Shown here: positions 1 through 11,107 of the stretch, in pieces
Numbering within the stretch: the stretch's first letter is position 1
Layout: each line of letters begins with the position of its first letter
Assembly: GCA_002205965.3 (NCBI GenBank)
Contig: NADL03000142.1
Location: forward strand, 62,001 to 126,000
Reading direction: 5' to 3'
From: Kappaphycus alvarezii
Lineage: Eukaryota > Rhodophyta > Florideophyceae > Gigartinales > Solieriaceae
Length of the DNA: 64,000 nucleotides
Translations under genes and position numbers: made by a program
Notes under the pieces: generated by a model
Database searches by the model: none
The model's input: the letters and a program-made list of their open reading frames with translations, nothing else
What the model was told of the DNA's origin: nothing

Positions 1-4
1 GAGG

Positions 5-246
5 CGGGAGTACCTAGCAACGCAGATGGGGGAAGACTGGGGGGACGGGCCGGCGCGGCTGTGGAATCCGCCGTTCGACATGATGCAGTTGGTGGTGAGG
101 AAGATCGAAGAAGACGGGGAGTAGGGGTGGTGTTGGCGCTGAGGTGGCCTGCGCAACCCTGGTTCGCGCGCTTACGCAGAAATGTGCTCACGCATGGTCG
201 CTTTGAGGAAAGGGCGAAAGATGTATGGCAGCGGTCATCGGGTTAA
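5..246 (+). pseudogene. DIRS-like retroelement, end of RT/RNase H region (frameshifted, cut by window edge)
   Basis: Two overlapping frames give one recognisable stretch: W-N-P-P-F-D followed by V-x-R-K-I-E-E-D at about 62-121, then, after a stop at 122-124 and a frame change, a run containing W-P-A-Q-P-W-F at about 145-170. This NPPF...WPxQPWF signature is typical of the RNase H-side region that precedes the recombinase in DIRS/PAT-type retroelements and their relatives. The neighbour at 291-929 is a tyrosine-recombinase core-binding domain in the same strand, the order expected for such an element. The 5' part (gag, RT) would lie outside the window. The frameshift shows it is not functional. 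Identification is from motif memory; a related integrase-like family is the alternative. Confidence 0.55.
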
Positions 247-290
247 CGAGGGCTGGGGTTTGATGGTAGCGGAGATAGGTTACGGTCCGA

Positions 291-929
291 ATGGGAGGAG
301 GGGGTAAGGGCGGTAGTGCTATCGAAAACGGGACCAGAAGGGGGCAGGGGAGGAGATACAGGGGCGGGGAAGAGGAAACATCTCTGTTTGCAGAATTTGG
401 ATTGGCAGAATCGACATGGCGGAATCGGACGAGCCAGTTTAGCAAATGTTTGATTTTTTGTGATGAGGATGGTCGTACTGCCATGAAAGCTTCGGAGGTG
501 GATGTGGTCGCATACATAGGGTACCTTTCACTGGAGAAGAAGGAGGGCCCACAGTCGGCTCTCATATATGTGTCGGCGATATCCTGGTACCATGAAGATT
601 CAGGCTACGCGTCACCAATGAGGACGCGCCTTGTCTCCCACTTTTTGACGGCGAATGAGAGAAGGGTGGATCGGGAAAGTCGTGTTCGTGAATATAGGGT
701 CAGGGTGCCTGCGCGGACAAAGATGAGAGTCGTCCGATTGGGGCTGAGCACCGGTAGTGCAGAGCTGGAGGGGTGTTGTGTGATGGTTCTATTTGCGTAC
801 GTGTTCCAGTGGCGGTCAGTGACGGTATCTCACGTAGCTCCCGGCAGTTTCACCGTCACACAGGAAGGGGTCATTCGAGCAGCTTTTAAGCACCGCAAAG
901 GAAAGCCACGAGTCTCCACCTCGTGTTGA
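291..929 (+). pseudogene. Tyrosine recombinase of a DIRS-like element, 3'-truncated
   Basis: ATG-initiated 212-codon frame. Residues ~1-35 are low-complexity Gly/Arg; residues ~40-115 read as a helical SAM-like core-binding domain (S-T-W-R-N-R-T near 43, then A-S-E-V-D-V-V-A-Y-I-G-Y-L near 68, A-I-S-W-Y-H near 95). The catalytic domain begins after ~140: the first catalytic Arg is probably in F-Q-W-R-S-V-T and the catalytic Lys region in H-R-K-G-K-P. The later H-x-x-R and Tyr motifs are missing: the frame stops at 929 and homology continues poorly in another frame to ~1030, where a gypsy LTR fragment starts. These enzymes integrate DIRS-type circular cDNA by site-specific recombination. A Crypton recombinase is the alternative, but the RNase H-like sequence just upstream favours DIRS/PAT. 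Inactive as it stands. Confidence 0.6.
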
Positions 930-1049
930 CGTATCAAAGCAATCAGAAGTGGCCAGACTCGGTCCAGGGGCGCACACAGGACGTGTTGATGAAATAGGTA
1001 CGTGTGCGGCCAGCGAGCCATGGTTTCTTCAACTATTCTGCGGCAGAGG

Positions 1050-1696
1050 CACCTACCTCCTCCTCCTCATCCTCAATAAAAAGCCGACACACGAATTCGA
1101 TCACCTTTTTTGGATTTCCGGCCCAGGTAGTCTTCACGGTCAGTAGGTCCGAAAGGGAGTAGGGAAAAAGAGTTTAGGGGGCGAGGATGGCGATTTTTGA
1201 AATGACTTTCGAGCGCCATAGATTGTTCATTTTGGTAGGCTTTGGAGAATGGGAGGCAATGGGGGTGGTTGGGTGTGGGGGGGAGATGGGTGATGAGTAA
1301 AAGATCGGGGACGTTCAAAACTTGGAATAAAGGGGTTTAAATAGGCTCCCGGGGGAGGTTCAATAGATTAGAAATAGGTGAAATAAATCTACAAGGGATT
1401 TTGTAGTAGTTCATTGCGCTTTTTTTCTCAAAAAAGCGAATTTGGGGGAAGAGGTAAGCAAAAAGGGGAAAAGAACTTGATCGGGATCGATTCAGAAGAG
1501 TAGATACAGTATAAAAATATCTAGATAAAATAGAAGTAAATTTGCAGAGGAACGCGGTAATGATAAAGCAAGGCTCTCGGAGGACGAGGAAGGACCGGAA
1601 CTTTGAGCAATTTTGGACAAGGGGAGGTAGTACAGTAAACTAAAAGTCTGTAGATGACGGCGACAAAAATCCGTTCCTATCAGCACGCGCCTAACA
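1050..1696 (-). repeat. Gypsy LTR fragment (5' two-fifths of the LTR)
   Basis: On the minus strand this begins with TGTTAGGCGCGTGCTG at 1696 and follows the LTRs at 54584, 62033 and the solo LTR at 27157-28664 closely, including the TATTTAAA box (1343-1336) and the start of the LTR-internal ORF (E-S-H-F near 1220). It stops at about 1050, roughly 650 bp into a 1.5 kb LTR, so its 3' part is lost. Confidence 0.85.
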
Positions 1697-1702
1697 GCCT
1701 GG

Positions 1703-2970
1703 AGGCGTTTGAAACTAACACAGAATGGGCAGCGCTCGACACCTGAGAAAAGCGGGGAGCCGAAGACGAGGCAAAGTGGGTTCCTCAGGTCGTACCGAAG
1801 CACGGCTTCGTATTTGTGTTGTTGGTCACTGAGGCCGTGGTTTCTTACCGTGGTAAAGCTGCTGCAATCACAGCGGTCAGACAACACGCGTTCTGGGAAT
1901 CAACAGAGGAAGACATTCACGCCTGCTGCCAGTCGTACCTTCACTGCCTTGCAATTGTAAGCGGACAGCTGGTTCCCCGCGCAATGGACCATGAAATGCA
2001 TACGGCAGCTCCAAACGAGATACCCAGCTTTGATTTTTTCTTCATGGAGCAAGTATCAGCGGAGAAGAATATGTGAAGATCATGAAGGGTGAACTTTCCT
2101 CGTACACATGGCTTCGAGCAGCACAGGAAGCAACAGTTGACGCGGCTGCGCACGCACTTTTAAGATATTTCTCCCGCAATCGGTATTGTCCCTACCTGCG
2201 AGTCGGACCGCGGTAGCCATTTCAAATTAATCTGATAGAGATTATGATAATGCTCTACATTCTCACAAATATTTTACCGCCTCGAACACACCACAGGCTA
2301 GCTGAACCGTGAACTTGTCTGCCACCAGTTTGCGATGGCTATCAAACCTGACTTTCCGGGTTTCCAATACAAAAGACGGAGTGGCCGAAGTGTTACTCAT
2401 ATTTAAATCCGTGTTGAGCAATAGTCGCAGACAGAGTTTTGACAATGGCGCCCAAATCACAGTATTACCAAGACTGCCAGTCGAAAAGCCGCTCTGCCTA
2501 ATGTTCCCGGCCCAGAGCTCCGAGCCAAGAACCATTAAGGCCGCGCAAGCAAGACGACGCGCGTCAAGAAACACCAGTTTCTTGACGCCGTAGAGGAAAT
2601 TCATAGAGAAGTAACAACATGACAAGATGGTGAGATGGCTCTACAAGCCACGACCGTAGGAACGGTGTCTTGTAAGCTAATTTTGAGGTTATCGACTACG
2701 TTTTATAGTGAAAAAACGGATCAATCACGATGGGACCCCAGTCTTGTGATGGGACCACAGAGGGTCAAACGCATTGATCTTGACTTGGTTTATGAGATTG
2801 AGGACCTTATTCGTGAGTCTGGATCATTAGTGCAAGATAGCTGCTTGACGATTTATGCTGATTCGCAGCCGAACAAGATTCAAGATCTCTTGGAGAAAAT
2901 TCAACACGAGTCACACCACCATACAGAACTTCCCCTTACGTCTCAGGAAATAGCCGTCCTAAATATCTAA
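1703..2970 (+). pseudogene. Ty3/gypsy integrase remnant
   Basis: Pieces in several frames line up, in order, with a Ty3/gypsy integrase: zinc-binding end C-x-x-x-Y-L-H-C-L-A near 1920-1950; the first catalytic Asp in P-S-F-D-F-F-F at ~2020-2040; S-S-Y-T-W-L near 2095-2115; R-V-G-P-R/SHF-like segment at 2190-2230 where the second Asp should be; then the A-E-V-L-L-I-F-K-S-V-L-S-N helix and I-T-V-L-P-R-L-P at 2380-2480. The ORF 2635-2970 has the C-terminal beta-barrel module: G-P-Q-R-V-K-R-I near 2752, Y-E-I-E-D-L-I near 2790. Several stops and frame changes; dead. It is a different family from the gypsy at 54.6 kb and abuts the LTR fragment at 1696. Confidence 0.7.
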
Positions 2971-3160
2971 TCGTTAAATCACCCCAAACTGCCGTCCATT
3001 TCAATGTAGTCACGAGGCTTCTAAACCTGAAGTTTGACCACTCAGCGAAGCTTTCGAAAGGCAAGACCTAAAAGATCTCGCTTCCGATGAAACTACAGTA
3101 CCTGGGAGCCTACTGGCAATCTTCAAAAGGATATTACGGGAAATGTACGAGGCCTTTTAG

Positions 3161-3188
3161 ATCGATTATATCTTCCAACAGTAAAGAC
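3161..3188 (+). repeat. Short retroposed tail R1 (copy a), split by copia-1
   Basis: 28 bases ending ATCTTCCAACAGTAAAGAC, resumed at 8747-8761 after copia-1. Taken together they match the R1 tail seen at 36.6 and 41.7 kb. An 8-bp direct repeat CCTTTTAG flanks the composite (3153-3160 and 8762-8769), so R1 inserted first and copia-1 inserted into it. Confidence 0.65.
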
Positions 3189-3739
3189 TGTGAAAATTGA
3201 CCAAATATTTTAATATCCCGGTGTCCTACAGTTGATGCTGAATTGTGGAGCAATATTTTTATTGAGGCCCACAATTTATATTTATTATGAATCATCAAGG
3301 AATAATTTTATCTATTTTACACTGGCACTATTTTATGCTGAATTCAGTGTGAAATAATTTTTATGTCCTACAGTTGGGTTTTTATATTATACAGGCTATA
3401 ATTATTACATTTATGCTACCAACAAATTATTATCTGGATGATTGCTTACCTGGAAAATACTGCAATAATTATTGCTGAGCCTAAATTATGTCTACCAAAA
3501 TTATTGAACGGCTCACCTGATTTTTGTAGCAGGTTCACCCTGGTGTAGAGTATAAGTAGTCTAGGTTGTTAGAAATATTTTTACATCCTCGGGCTATCGA
3601 AATATTCCCCTCGATCAGATATTATTAAATTTGGTTTTCTATTCATTATTCATTCTAAGTCCGATTGTGGCATTTATTTATTTATTCAAGTTGGAACTAT
3701 TTATTATTATTTGGATCTACCTATCCCAATTATTTTGCA
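3189..3739 (+). repeat. Copia-1 5' LTR
   Basis: 551 bp, TG...CA ends. It differs from the 3' LTR (8190-8741) by a small deletion near 3211 (TTTTAATATCCC against TTTTAATCTCTATCCC) and a few single bases. Contains AT-rich candidate promoter sequence but no single box I would assign. Confidence 0.95.
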
Positions 3740-3752
3740 GTTATGGGCCCAG
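3740..3752 (+). promoter_or_regulatory. Primer-binding site matching the anticodon arm of initiator tRNA-Met (half-tRNA)
   Basis: GTTATGGGCCCAG follows the LTR with no spacer. It is the exact complement of CTGGGCCCATAAC, the nucleotides ~27-39 of the widely conserved eukaryotic initiator tRNA-Met, as used by Drosophila copia, which is primed by a 5' half of that tRNA. The gag ATG (3743-3745) lies inside the site and is opposite the CAU anticodon. Confidence 0.85.
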
Positions 3753-6700
3753 ATCGCCCCGAAATTCCTTCAAGGCCGAAATTTTCATGGGATCTTCGCA
3801 CGGCTCCTTGGACGGATGGTAAAGGACCTCAAGAAAAATATTTTGATGCTGTTCAAAAATGGAAATCTGTTCATGATTTATTACCAGCATCAAATTCTAA
3901 TAAGGTTCCTAAGGCAGTACAAGGTCTTGTCTTACAATCACAATTATTTGGACGAGCTCTTGATATTTGTAAGAAAATTCCAGACACAGAAATTCAGTCT
4001 GAAAATGGTGCATTAGCGATTGCTAACGCTATTCATAAGGTGGATCCTCTATCATCTATATCAGATACATTTCAAAAATTCTTAGATCTATTGCACACTA
4101 CTCGTGGTGATAGTGAGTCTTTCAAAAATTTTGAATCACGGTTTGATGCTCAAATTGCCCGATTTCATTCATCTACTGGTACTTCGAAATTACCTGAAGC
4201 ACTGGTATCATTTTTGCTCCTGGCTAATTCCAAAATTGATTCAAACCAGCGAGTATCTATTTTGGCTGCTGCTTCTCCGAAGCATGAAGAAGCCGATTTG
4301 GAAAAAGGAAAAATCCTAGAATTAATCAAATATTCAGAAATATCATCTATTATTCGTGCATGTGATAAACCAAAAAATACAAATCAAATATATGGAAATG
4401 CTCAAAAATATATCTCTTCAAATCAATCAAATATTTCATACGGAGAAAAGAAAAATTTCAAGAAAAATAATAAGCAAAGATTATCTCCTGAAGACTTTGC
4501 TGCGCTCAAGGCAAAATCAACTTGTGACCGATGTGGAGAAATTGGCCATTGGGCCTATGAAAAAGATAAATGCAAGAGTGCTAAAAATTATCATAAAGGT
4601 TCATCATCTAGAATGGGAAATGCAGAAAATATCAAAGACAAAAATGATTCTGGTTCTGTAACATTTCATATGGTAAAAACGGTGCTTGATTCTCCGTCAA
4701 ATACGTTATACCCAGGTCCGTTACTTGATGATGGAGCACCGTATAGTGGAATGGGTATTGTTGAATTACGAGCACTTTCGAAATTTATTTTACCGAAATG
4801 GAATGGAATTCTTGATGAACTTCCTGAATGTATCAAGGACACGCCCTTCTGGCAATACGGAAATGGCGACCACTCAAGCGAAAAAAGAAAAATGATCGGT
4901 TCAATATTTTTATCAGCTATTTCAGACAATGGAAATCAGGTTAAAATAAGGCATCTAATAATCAGTGGATCATCTCAATGGGTTATTGGAAGAAATATCA
5001 CAAGAAAATCAAATATTATTCATATGACGGACAATCGCATCGAGTTCGAGTCCGCAAATAATTCAATCGATTCTATAACATTGGTGGATCATGGTCATCA
5101 TTGTTATGTACCTGGAAATATATTTATACAATCATCCGAACCTATTGAAAACTCATTTCTATCAGCAATTTGTTCCAACAATATCAATACATCAAAAAAT
5201 ATATCTTGGGCTGAAAAGAAGAAAATAATTAATAAGGTTCACAAACATGTATGTGGTCACTCAAATTATGATGATATAAAACTATTGTTACAAAGAAATT
5301 TTATATGGGACGATGAATGCAAAAAATATTTATCAAGCATAATTGACTCCTGCAAATTTTGTGATGTCACAAAAAAACCATCTCATCCTCGTGCAGTATC
5401 TTTAAGCTCTATATCTCGCGGATTTAATGAATTGGTTTGTGTGGATCATTTTTTTGTGGAAAACTTGGATATTTTTCACATTATGGACTCAGTTACCAGG
5501 TATTCAACTGGTTCAATAGTGCCCTCTTTAAGGATGGAAAATTGCATTGATTGTATTGAGACTCTCTGGTTAACACCATTTTGGGACCCTAACTATTTAA
5601 TGGGAGATCAGGCGTTTGACAATGATAATTTTAGAAGCTATCTTGAGGAAAGAGGAATTTCGTTTTGTCCTATTGGTTCCCGCCGCCATAACAAAAATTA
5701 TATTGAGTCAAAACATAAAATATTGAGAGACATTTATATCCGTTTAAAAATATCCGATTCTTCTGCAAGTAATACGGTTCGTATTGCTCGAATGTTTCAA
5801 ATATCGAATGATTTATATGGAAATGATGTTGTTTCTTCATACGAGCTTGCCACTGGTCACACTCGACCCATCGATAATTCTGGTCCTCGAAGTCTACCAA
5901 ATGATTTAAGAGAAGCTCATAATGAGCTAATAGCCAAGAGGAAATTAAATCTTATTCTAAAATCAAAGTCTGTGACCGATATTCCAATTAATGTTGGCGA
6001 TATTGTGGAAATTTTTATTCATCTACCAAATCAGAAAAAGGATCTTGGTCATCGCCCAAACCAGTATTGAAATTCGACAAAAAATCTCTTATCGTCACAG
6101 TACCTGGATCCAATGGAAAATTTATACATGCTGCAATTGAAGATGTCCGACATTCCGTTTCATCTAATGAACTAGCATACCAAATTCAAAAGGCAAATGA
6201 TTTATTGAATCAGTCTATTGAATATTCTGTGGAAGATATTTCTGATGAAACAAATATTACCGAAGTGAAGAATGTGGGCGAAAACAATTTTGACGATCAT
6301 TCTGATGATGGTAATTTTAACCCAAATATGAATACTGATGTCGAAAAATATAATGAATCAGAAATTGATGGAAATTTATCAGAATCTAAAAACATATTAT
6401 CTCTCGAACATGTTCCGATTGAATCTGAACTTAGTTCCCTGCACCCTGAAAATTTAATTCATATCCCTATTGATGAAAACGATGGAATTGATGCGCATGA
6501 AATTGAGTTGTTACCTGGAACGGAATTGAAATCATCTGAACAAAAAGATCTGAGTTTTTATCATAAAAGGTTTGGATCTAAAGAATTTTTACTTCATCAA
6601 GCATCTGGACTTCCATCTCATATTATTTCAAATGCGTACAATACGGAAGAAAATAATTTTCTCACTACGTGTTCAAAAATTCATGTTTCAAAAATTCCTC

Positions 6701-8160
6701 CCGACTCGAATGTAATATCCAGTCACGTTTTATACAAAATAAAAATTTTGGATGATGGAAAATATTATTGCAAGGCTCGAATTGCTCCGCATGGAAATGA
6801 GGACAAGGAAAAATAATTTGAGAACTGATCGGAATCTTGTTCTCCGATGGCAATTAGAATTCTCTTATCAATTGCTACAATTTTTAAATGGAATTTATCA
6901 AAGGTTGATGTGAAGTCTGCATTTTTACAATCTGGATCAGCATTACGAGATGTTTATGTGAGACCTCCTCGGGAATGCTCCGAAAAATCCTTCTATTGGT
7001 TATTACTGTCTGCTTCATATGGGTTAGTCAACGCGAATGCAAAATGGCAAATACACTCTGATAATACTTTCTTTGACCTCGGATTGAAATAAGTCGTTTA
7101 TATACCCCAATTATTTTTCATGAGTTTAAAAGGATCCTTAATTCTGCTTGTTGTTAAATTGGTCGATGATATACTTATTACTGGACAAAAAAATATTAAG
7201 AAGCAATTTATCCAAGATCTTGGGAAAGTATATAAGCTTGGTACAATCGTACATAGTCCTGGATCTTTTTATTTCAATGGAGTTAAAATCATGCAAGTTT
7301 GATGACTATAAAATTAATGTCTCAGCTGATGAAAGCTAAATGGACTGGAACCCCATTCAATATCAAGAAATCGTCGAAAACAACCTGATGAAGAAATGAA
7401 CTCATTTGAAAACTTTGCTTTTAATTCGTTAAACGGATCAATTGTCTATTTGGGTATGGTTGCATCTCCAGTGTCTGCCTTTACAGCAAGTTATTTACAA
7501 CAGAAAAGGTCAAATCCGTTGGTTCGTGATTTATCTATCCAATCTTCTATGCTTCGGAATTTAAAATCTTTTGGTTCTACAAGCACGTATCGGCGCCCGG
7601 AAGTTTCTGGAAATTTCAATTTATCAGTTGTTGTTTTTTCTGATGCAGGAAAACCAGCCGGATCGACAAATGCTCAACTTGGATGTATTGGTGGGTTGCT
7701 AATTGGCTCCTTAAATTGTAATTCAATATTTCATACAATTTATTGGCATTCACATCTATCTCGGCGTCCTGTTAAATCTATTGCATCTGGTGAAATATTG
7801 GCTGCTGGTGAAGCTATCGAGGAAGGAAAAATTATTGCAGCAGCATACAGTACACTTCTAAATATCAATATTCCTCTTCATGTTGCTGTTGATTCAAAAG
7901 ATCTATTCAGCTCTCTATCTACTTGTCGTGTGCCTGAAGATAAATCTATTAGAGCGGATGTTCAATTAATTCGATATAATTTCGAAACGAACAAAATCAA
8001 GAAAATGCTATGGATACCTGGTTCAATTAATCCTTCCGACCCGCTCACAAAAAAGGACAGTCCTGTATCTGACATGCTCAAGCTCCTTTTATTTGATGGA
8101 TCTATACCTATGGATATGAGTAATATTTTATCTCGGGATTCATCTCAGTCAACAGGATAA
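3743..8160 (+). pseudogene. Copia-1 Gag-Pol, interrupted by frameshifts
   Basis: Starts at the ATG inside the primer site (M-G-P-D-R-P-E-I-P). First frame 3743-6070 holds Gag, a CCHC-like knuckle (C-D-R-C-G-E-I-G-H, 4523-4573, with long spacing to the last Cys), protease D-D-G-A-P-Y-S-G (4726-4749), and integrase: H-x-x-x-C-G-H / C-x-x-C zinc end, first Asp in V-D-H-F-F (~5445), second in M-G-D-Q-A-F (~5605), Glu in I-E-S-K-H (~5703). Frames 6067-6816, 6847-7092 and ~7130-7320 carry RT (V-D-V-K-S-A-F near 6904; catalytic L-V-D-D-I-L-I near 7159). Frame 7396-8160 is the RT connection plus RNase H (S-D-A-G near 7640; D-P-L-T-K near 8040). Breaks near 6043, 6800, 6830, a TAA at 7090-7092 and near 7330. 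The break near 7330 is shared with copia-2; the others are not. Confidence 0.9.
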
Positions 8161-8176
8161 ATTTATTCAATATTTC

Positions 8177-8189
8177 AAAGGGGAAGTAG
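8177..8189 (+). other. Copia-1 polypurine tract
   Basis: AAAGGGGAAGTAG directly before the 3' LTR TGTG; same in copia-2 at 34935-34947. Primes plus-strand synthesis in LTR retroelements. Confidence 0.85.
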
Positions 8190-8741
8190 TGTGAAAATTG
8201 ACCAAATATTTTAATCTCTATCCCGGTGTCCTACAGTGATGCTGAATTGTGGAGCAATATTTTTATTGAGGCCCACAATTTATATTTATTATGAATCATC
8301 AAGGAATAATTTTATCTATTTTACACTGGCACTATTTTATGCTGAATTCAGTGTGAAATAATTTTTATGTCCTACAGTTGGGTTTTTATATTATACAGGC
8401 TATAATTATTACATTTATGCTAAACAAATTATTATCTGGATGATTGCTTACCTGGAAAATACTGCAATAATTATTGCTGAGCCTAAATTATGTCTACCAA
8501 AATTATTGAACGGCTCACCTGATTTTTGTAGCAGGTTCACCCTGGTGTAGAGTATAAGTAGTCTAGGTTGTTAGAAATATTTTTACATCCTCGGGCTATC
8601 GAAATATTCCCCTCGATCAGATATTATTAAATTTGGTTTTCTATTCATTATTCATTCTAAGTCCGATTGTGGCATTTATTTATTTATTCAAGTTGGAACT
8701 ATTTATTATTATTTGGATCTACCTATCCCAATTATTTTGCA
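8190..8741 (+). repeat. Copia-1 3' LTR
   Basis: 552 bp; TGTGAAAATTG...TTTTGCA, followed by the AAGAC duplication and then the right part of the R1 tail in which the element sits. Confidence 0.95.
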
Positions 8742-9185
8742 AAGACAACCAAAAATTTCTCCCTTTTAGCAGAATACCCGGATCCCATGAAGGCTGACTG
8801 CAGAGGCGCTCTTTCCGGTAGCGTTACCTTTCAAGGAAGAGGAGTACAAACTGGAGTACAGTAGTTCGAGATCTGATGTACAGTAGCTTGGGATATGTTT
8901 GATCCAGTTATCATTGGATCTAGATTTATTTTTATAGTCCTGGCTAAGATCGTCGACCGCAGTACTGTTGTTGGTAACTCTTGCATGAAGCATCGATGCA
9001 CAACCTGTTGGTGCCCGAACTGGAGGCGAGGGAGGCGGCTGCGACTATGTTCTTGGCGGAAGTGAATCCGATCCCAAGGGAGGGCCGCTGCGAATACAGT
9101 GATTTCACTGGAATTTGAAGTTCACAGAGGACCTCCGAATGCAGGATCCCCCCTACCTGTGTGCAGACGCAGCACTCCATCATAT

Positions 9186-9511
9186 GCCGGTTCCTATCTC
9201 CACACTCGGGCGTGGCATCCCGAAGCGTTCCGCCACATCACGGAGGTAGCCCGAGCAGTCGCCAACCGAGCCCTGGACCAATACTCCAGGGTGAGGACAA
9301 TTCTCCTCCAACGACACGCGGCGTTGATGGTCACTTCTAACGCAGCCTGTTTGTCAACCGTCTACCAGCTACTTTCTAGCTGGTACCAGCTACTTTCTAG
9401 CTGGTACACACGCTCGAGCACTTGCAATATAGGTCCCGCCAATGGTTTGGTTACAAATACAGAGGACTCCCAACCGTTCCATTACTCGCAGTAAACCATA
9501 CCAATTTCCCC
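9186..9511 (+). mobile_element. LINE-H: 326-bp 5'-truncated LINE 3' end inserted in LINE-A
   Basis: Bounded by an 11-bp direct repeat CTCCATCATAT (9175-9185 and 9512-9522). It encodes, on the opposite strand to LINE-A, the family C-terminus (R-A-W-H-P-E-A-F, then V-T-S-N-A-A-C-L) and ends CCATACCAATTTCCCCC. It shows directly that the family integrates with 5' truncation, ~11-bp duplication and no poly(A). It also contains a local duplication of CAGCTACTTTCTAGCTGGTA near 9364-9404. Confidence 0.85.
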
Positions 9512-9613
9512 CTCCATCATATCGTCGAACAAGTCATCGCCCTCGGCGATGGGTGACTTCGCGACTACGCGCAGTAAGTAACAGAGTTTGCAGACCGAAG
9601 CAATTTCGGAGCA

Positions 9614-9711
9614 CAATTGGCTTGGCCAATATACGGTATCTACGCTCCGGTACAGATTTACTAGGTACCAACCCACATATCTACCACAGTAAATTAACCC
9701 CCCATTTCAAA
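9614..9711 (+). repeat. Retroposed tail T3 (copy a), 98 bp, in LINE-A
   Basis: Flanked by a 12-bp direct repeat AATTTCGGAGCA (9602-9613, 9712-9723). About 90 bp are nearly identical to 43217-43306. Ends AGTAAATTAACCCCCCATTTCAA, a variant of the LINE 3' terminus. Confidence 0.85.
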
Positions 9712-11063
9712 AATTTCGGAGCAGCTGGAACGCTATTTGCGTATCCTCGAGGTCGATGATGGCCTAAAGGAACGGTTCGAGGGACTTGACGCGAGTAGTG
9801 AAGTTTTCCTTGGTGGAGGTCGCTGAGCCGACTGGAGCGTTGAGGACGAGTGTGCCCTCACTATACTCTTACTTGAGTACCTTCGAGTATAGGCGCTGCA
9901 CGGAATCTGGTGGGGCCGTCGGCTACCAAACTTTGCATTTTGGCAGAGCGAGGTGCAAATTCCTGGCGGCGGCGTCAAGAGACGACAGGATTTCAACTGC
10001 GCGGCGGAGTTGATCGTGGCGCGCAGTGATGTACCCGTCGTCATGGTACCAAGTTGGCAGCAGCATGCGGCCCATTTAGTAGTCTTCCTCTTTTTTGGGA
10101 AGTTAGAAGTTTTTGTATTTTGAGTATAATGGTGTGCATAACCAAGTCGAAGAGAAGACCGCCGAGGTTGGCCCATATTTGCGTCCCTTGCATGCTTCTG
10201 ACAGTATGGCGACCGGTCCATAGGTAAGCTGGCTCGACGGCATGGCAGTACGAGATCCGCGGTAGTAATTCCGGGAGGAATGTCTTAGCAGCTTCCAAGA
10301 AAACTGCACGATTGCGCAAATTAAACGCATGTTTCAGGTTTGCAGTCAGCACGCCGTATGTGGAGTCCGTTCCAAACTTTTGCACAACTGTGCCAGTTCC
10401 GGCTTGAGTGGCTATCCCCATTTGGATGGGCTGAAGGTACTCGGCTGCCTTCTGGGTAGCCGCTTCATGAGGCAGATGCCTACCAATCTATGCAGCGTCT
10501 CAACTACAGCGATTGGTCGGGGTGTGTTGTCCTTTTTAGCCAACAGCGTAATGGGCGCGCCAGCTATCCACGGAGCCAGATCTACCGGAGCTCTATCTGC
10601 GGAAAGTATGTTCAACATCCCTGTGGGTGCAACTGAGAATCCAGACTGTCAAGATGAGGATGGGGCTCGCAAAAAGTTCAACCAGATAAGACGGTCTAAG
10701 GCCAGAACCTCCGGCGGAAGATCCAGGCTTGAAACCTCTGACAGCTCTAAGGACGTCCTCTTCAGTGAAATTGCGGAACGGCATGTTCGTTTGTTCCGGG
10801 GAAAAACCCTTCGCCCCGTTTGGGGGCAGCGTCTGAGGATGTTTGCCGAGCAGGGCCTCGATGACGCCAGGAGTTGGTGGGAGGACACCTAGCAAACCTA
10901 GGGCTTGAGCAGTCTTGCCAAATGCCCCCTCCTTGACCAGTCTTGTGGCCAGTCTAATGTTCAACTGTTGCTGGTCACTGGCAGTTAAGGCTGTCAATAA
11001 ATCAGAAGACCGTTGGGACAGTTCTTGGAGCTGCAATTGGTTCCATAGTGCTATACGCTCTCT

Positions 11064-11107
11064 GATCGGATATATCATCCAAGAGTAAAACACCCAAACC
11101 TTTTCCA
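11064..11107 (+). repeat. Retroposed tail R1 (copy b), 44 bp, in LINE-A
   Basis: GATCGGATATATCATCCAAG... ending AAACCTTTTCCA, between CTCTCT repeats (11058-11063, 11108-11113). It splits the LINE-A coding frame between residues that are adjacent in LINE-B (M-K-E-R-V-E region). Confidence 0.75.

Larger units (their letters stand above)
3189..8741 (+). mobile_element. Copia-1: complete Ty1/copia-superfamily LTR retrotransposon (GalEa/PyRE1G1-like)
   Basis: 5553 bp bounded by a perfect 5-bp target duplication AAGAC (3184-3188, 8742-8746). LTRs of 551 and 552 bp start TGTGAAAATTG and end TTTTGCA. Order gag, protease, integrase, RT, RNase H is the copia order. A second copy at 29942-35499 is almost identical. 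AT-rich (clearly more so than the neighbouring LINEs). The near-identity of its LTRs (a few small indels) says the insertion is recent. Assignment to the GalEa/PyRE1G1 group rests on the D-D-G-A-P-Y-S-G protease motif and integrase style and is from memory. Confidence 0.95.

Noticed and set aside
4666..4929. Minus-strand ORF opposite copia-1 (and its twin at 31421-31684)
   Set aside because: Shadow of the protease-integrase frame; no independent signal.
9364..9404. Direct repeat that could be read as a CRISPR-like or target-site signal
   Set aside because: A single tandem duplication of ~20 bp inside LINE-H; no array or spacer structure.
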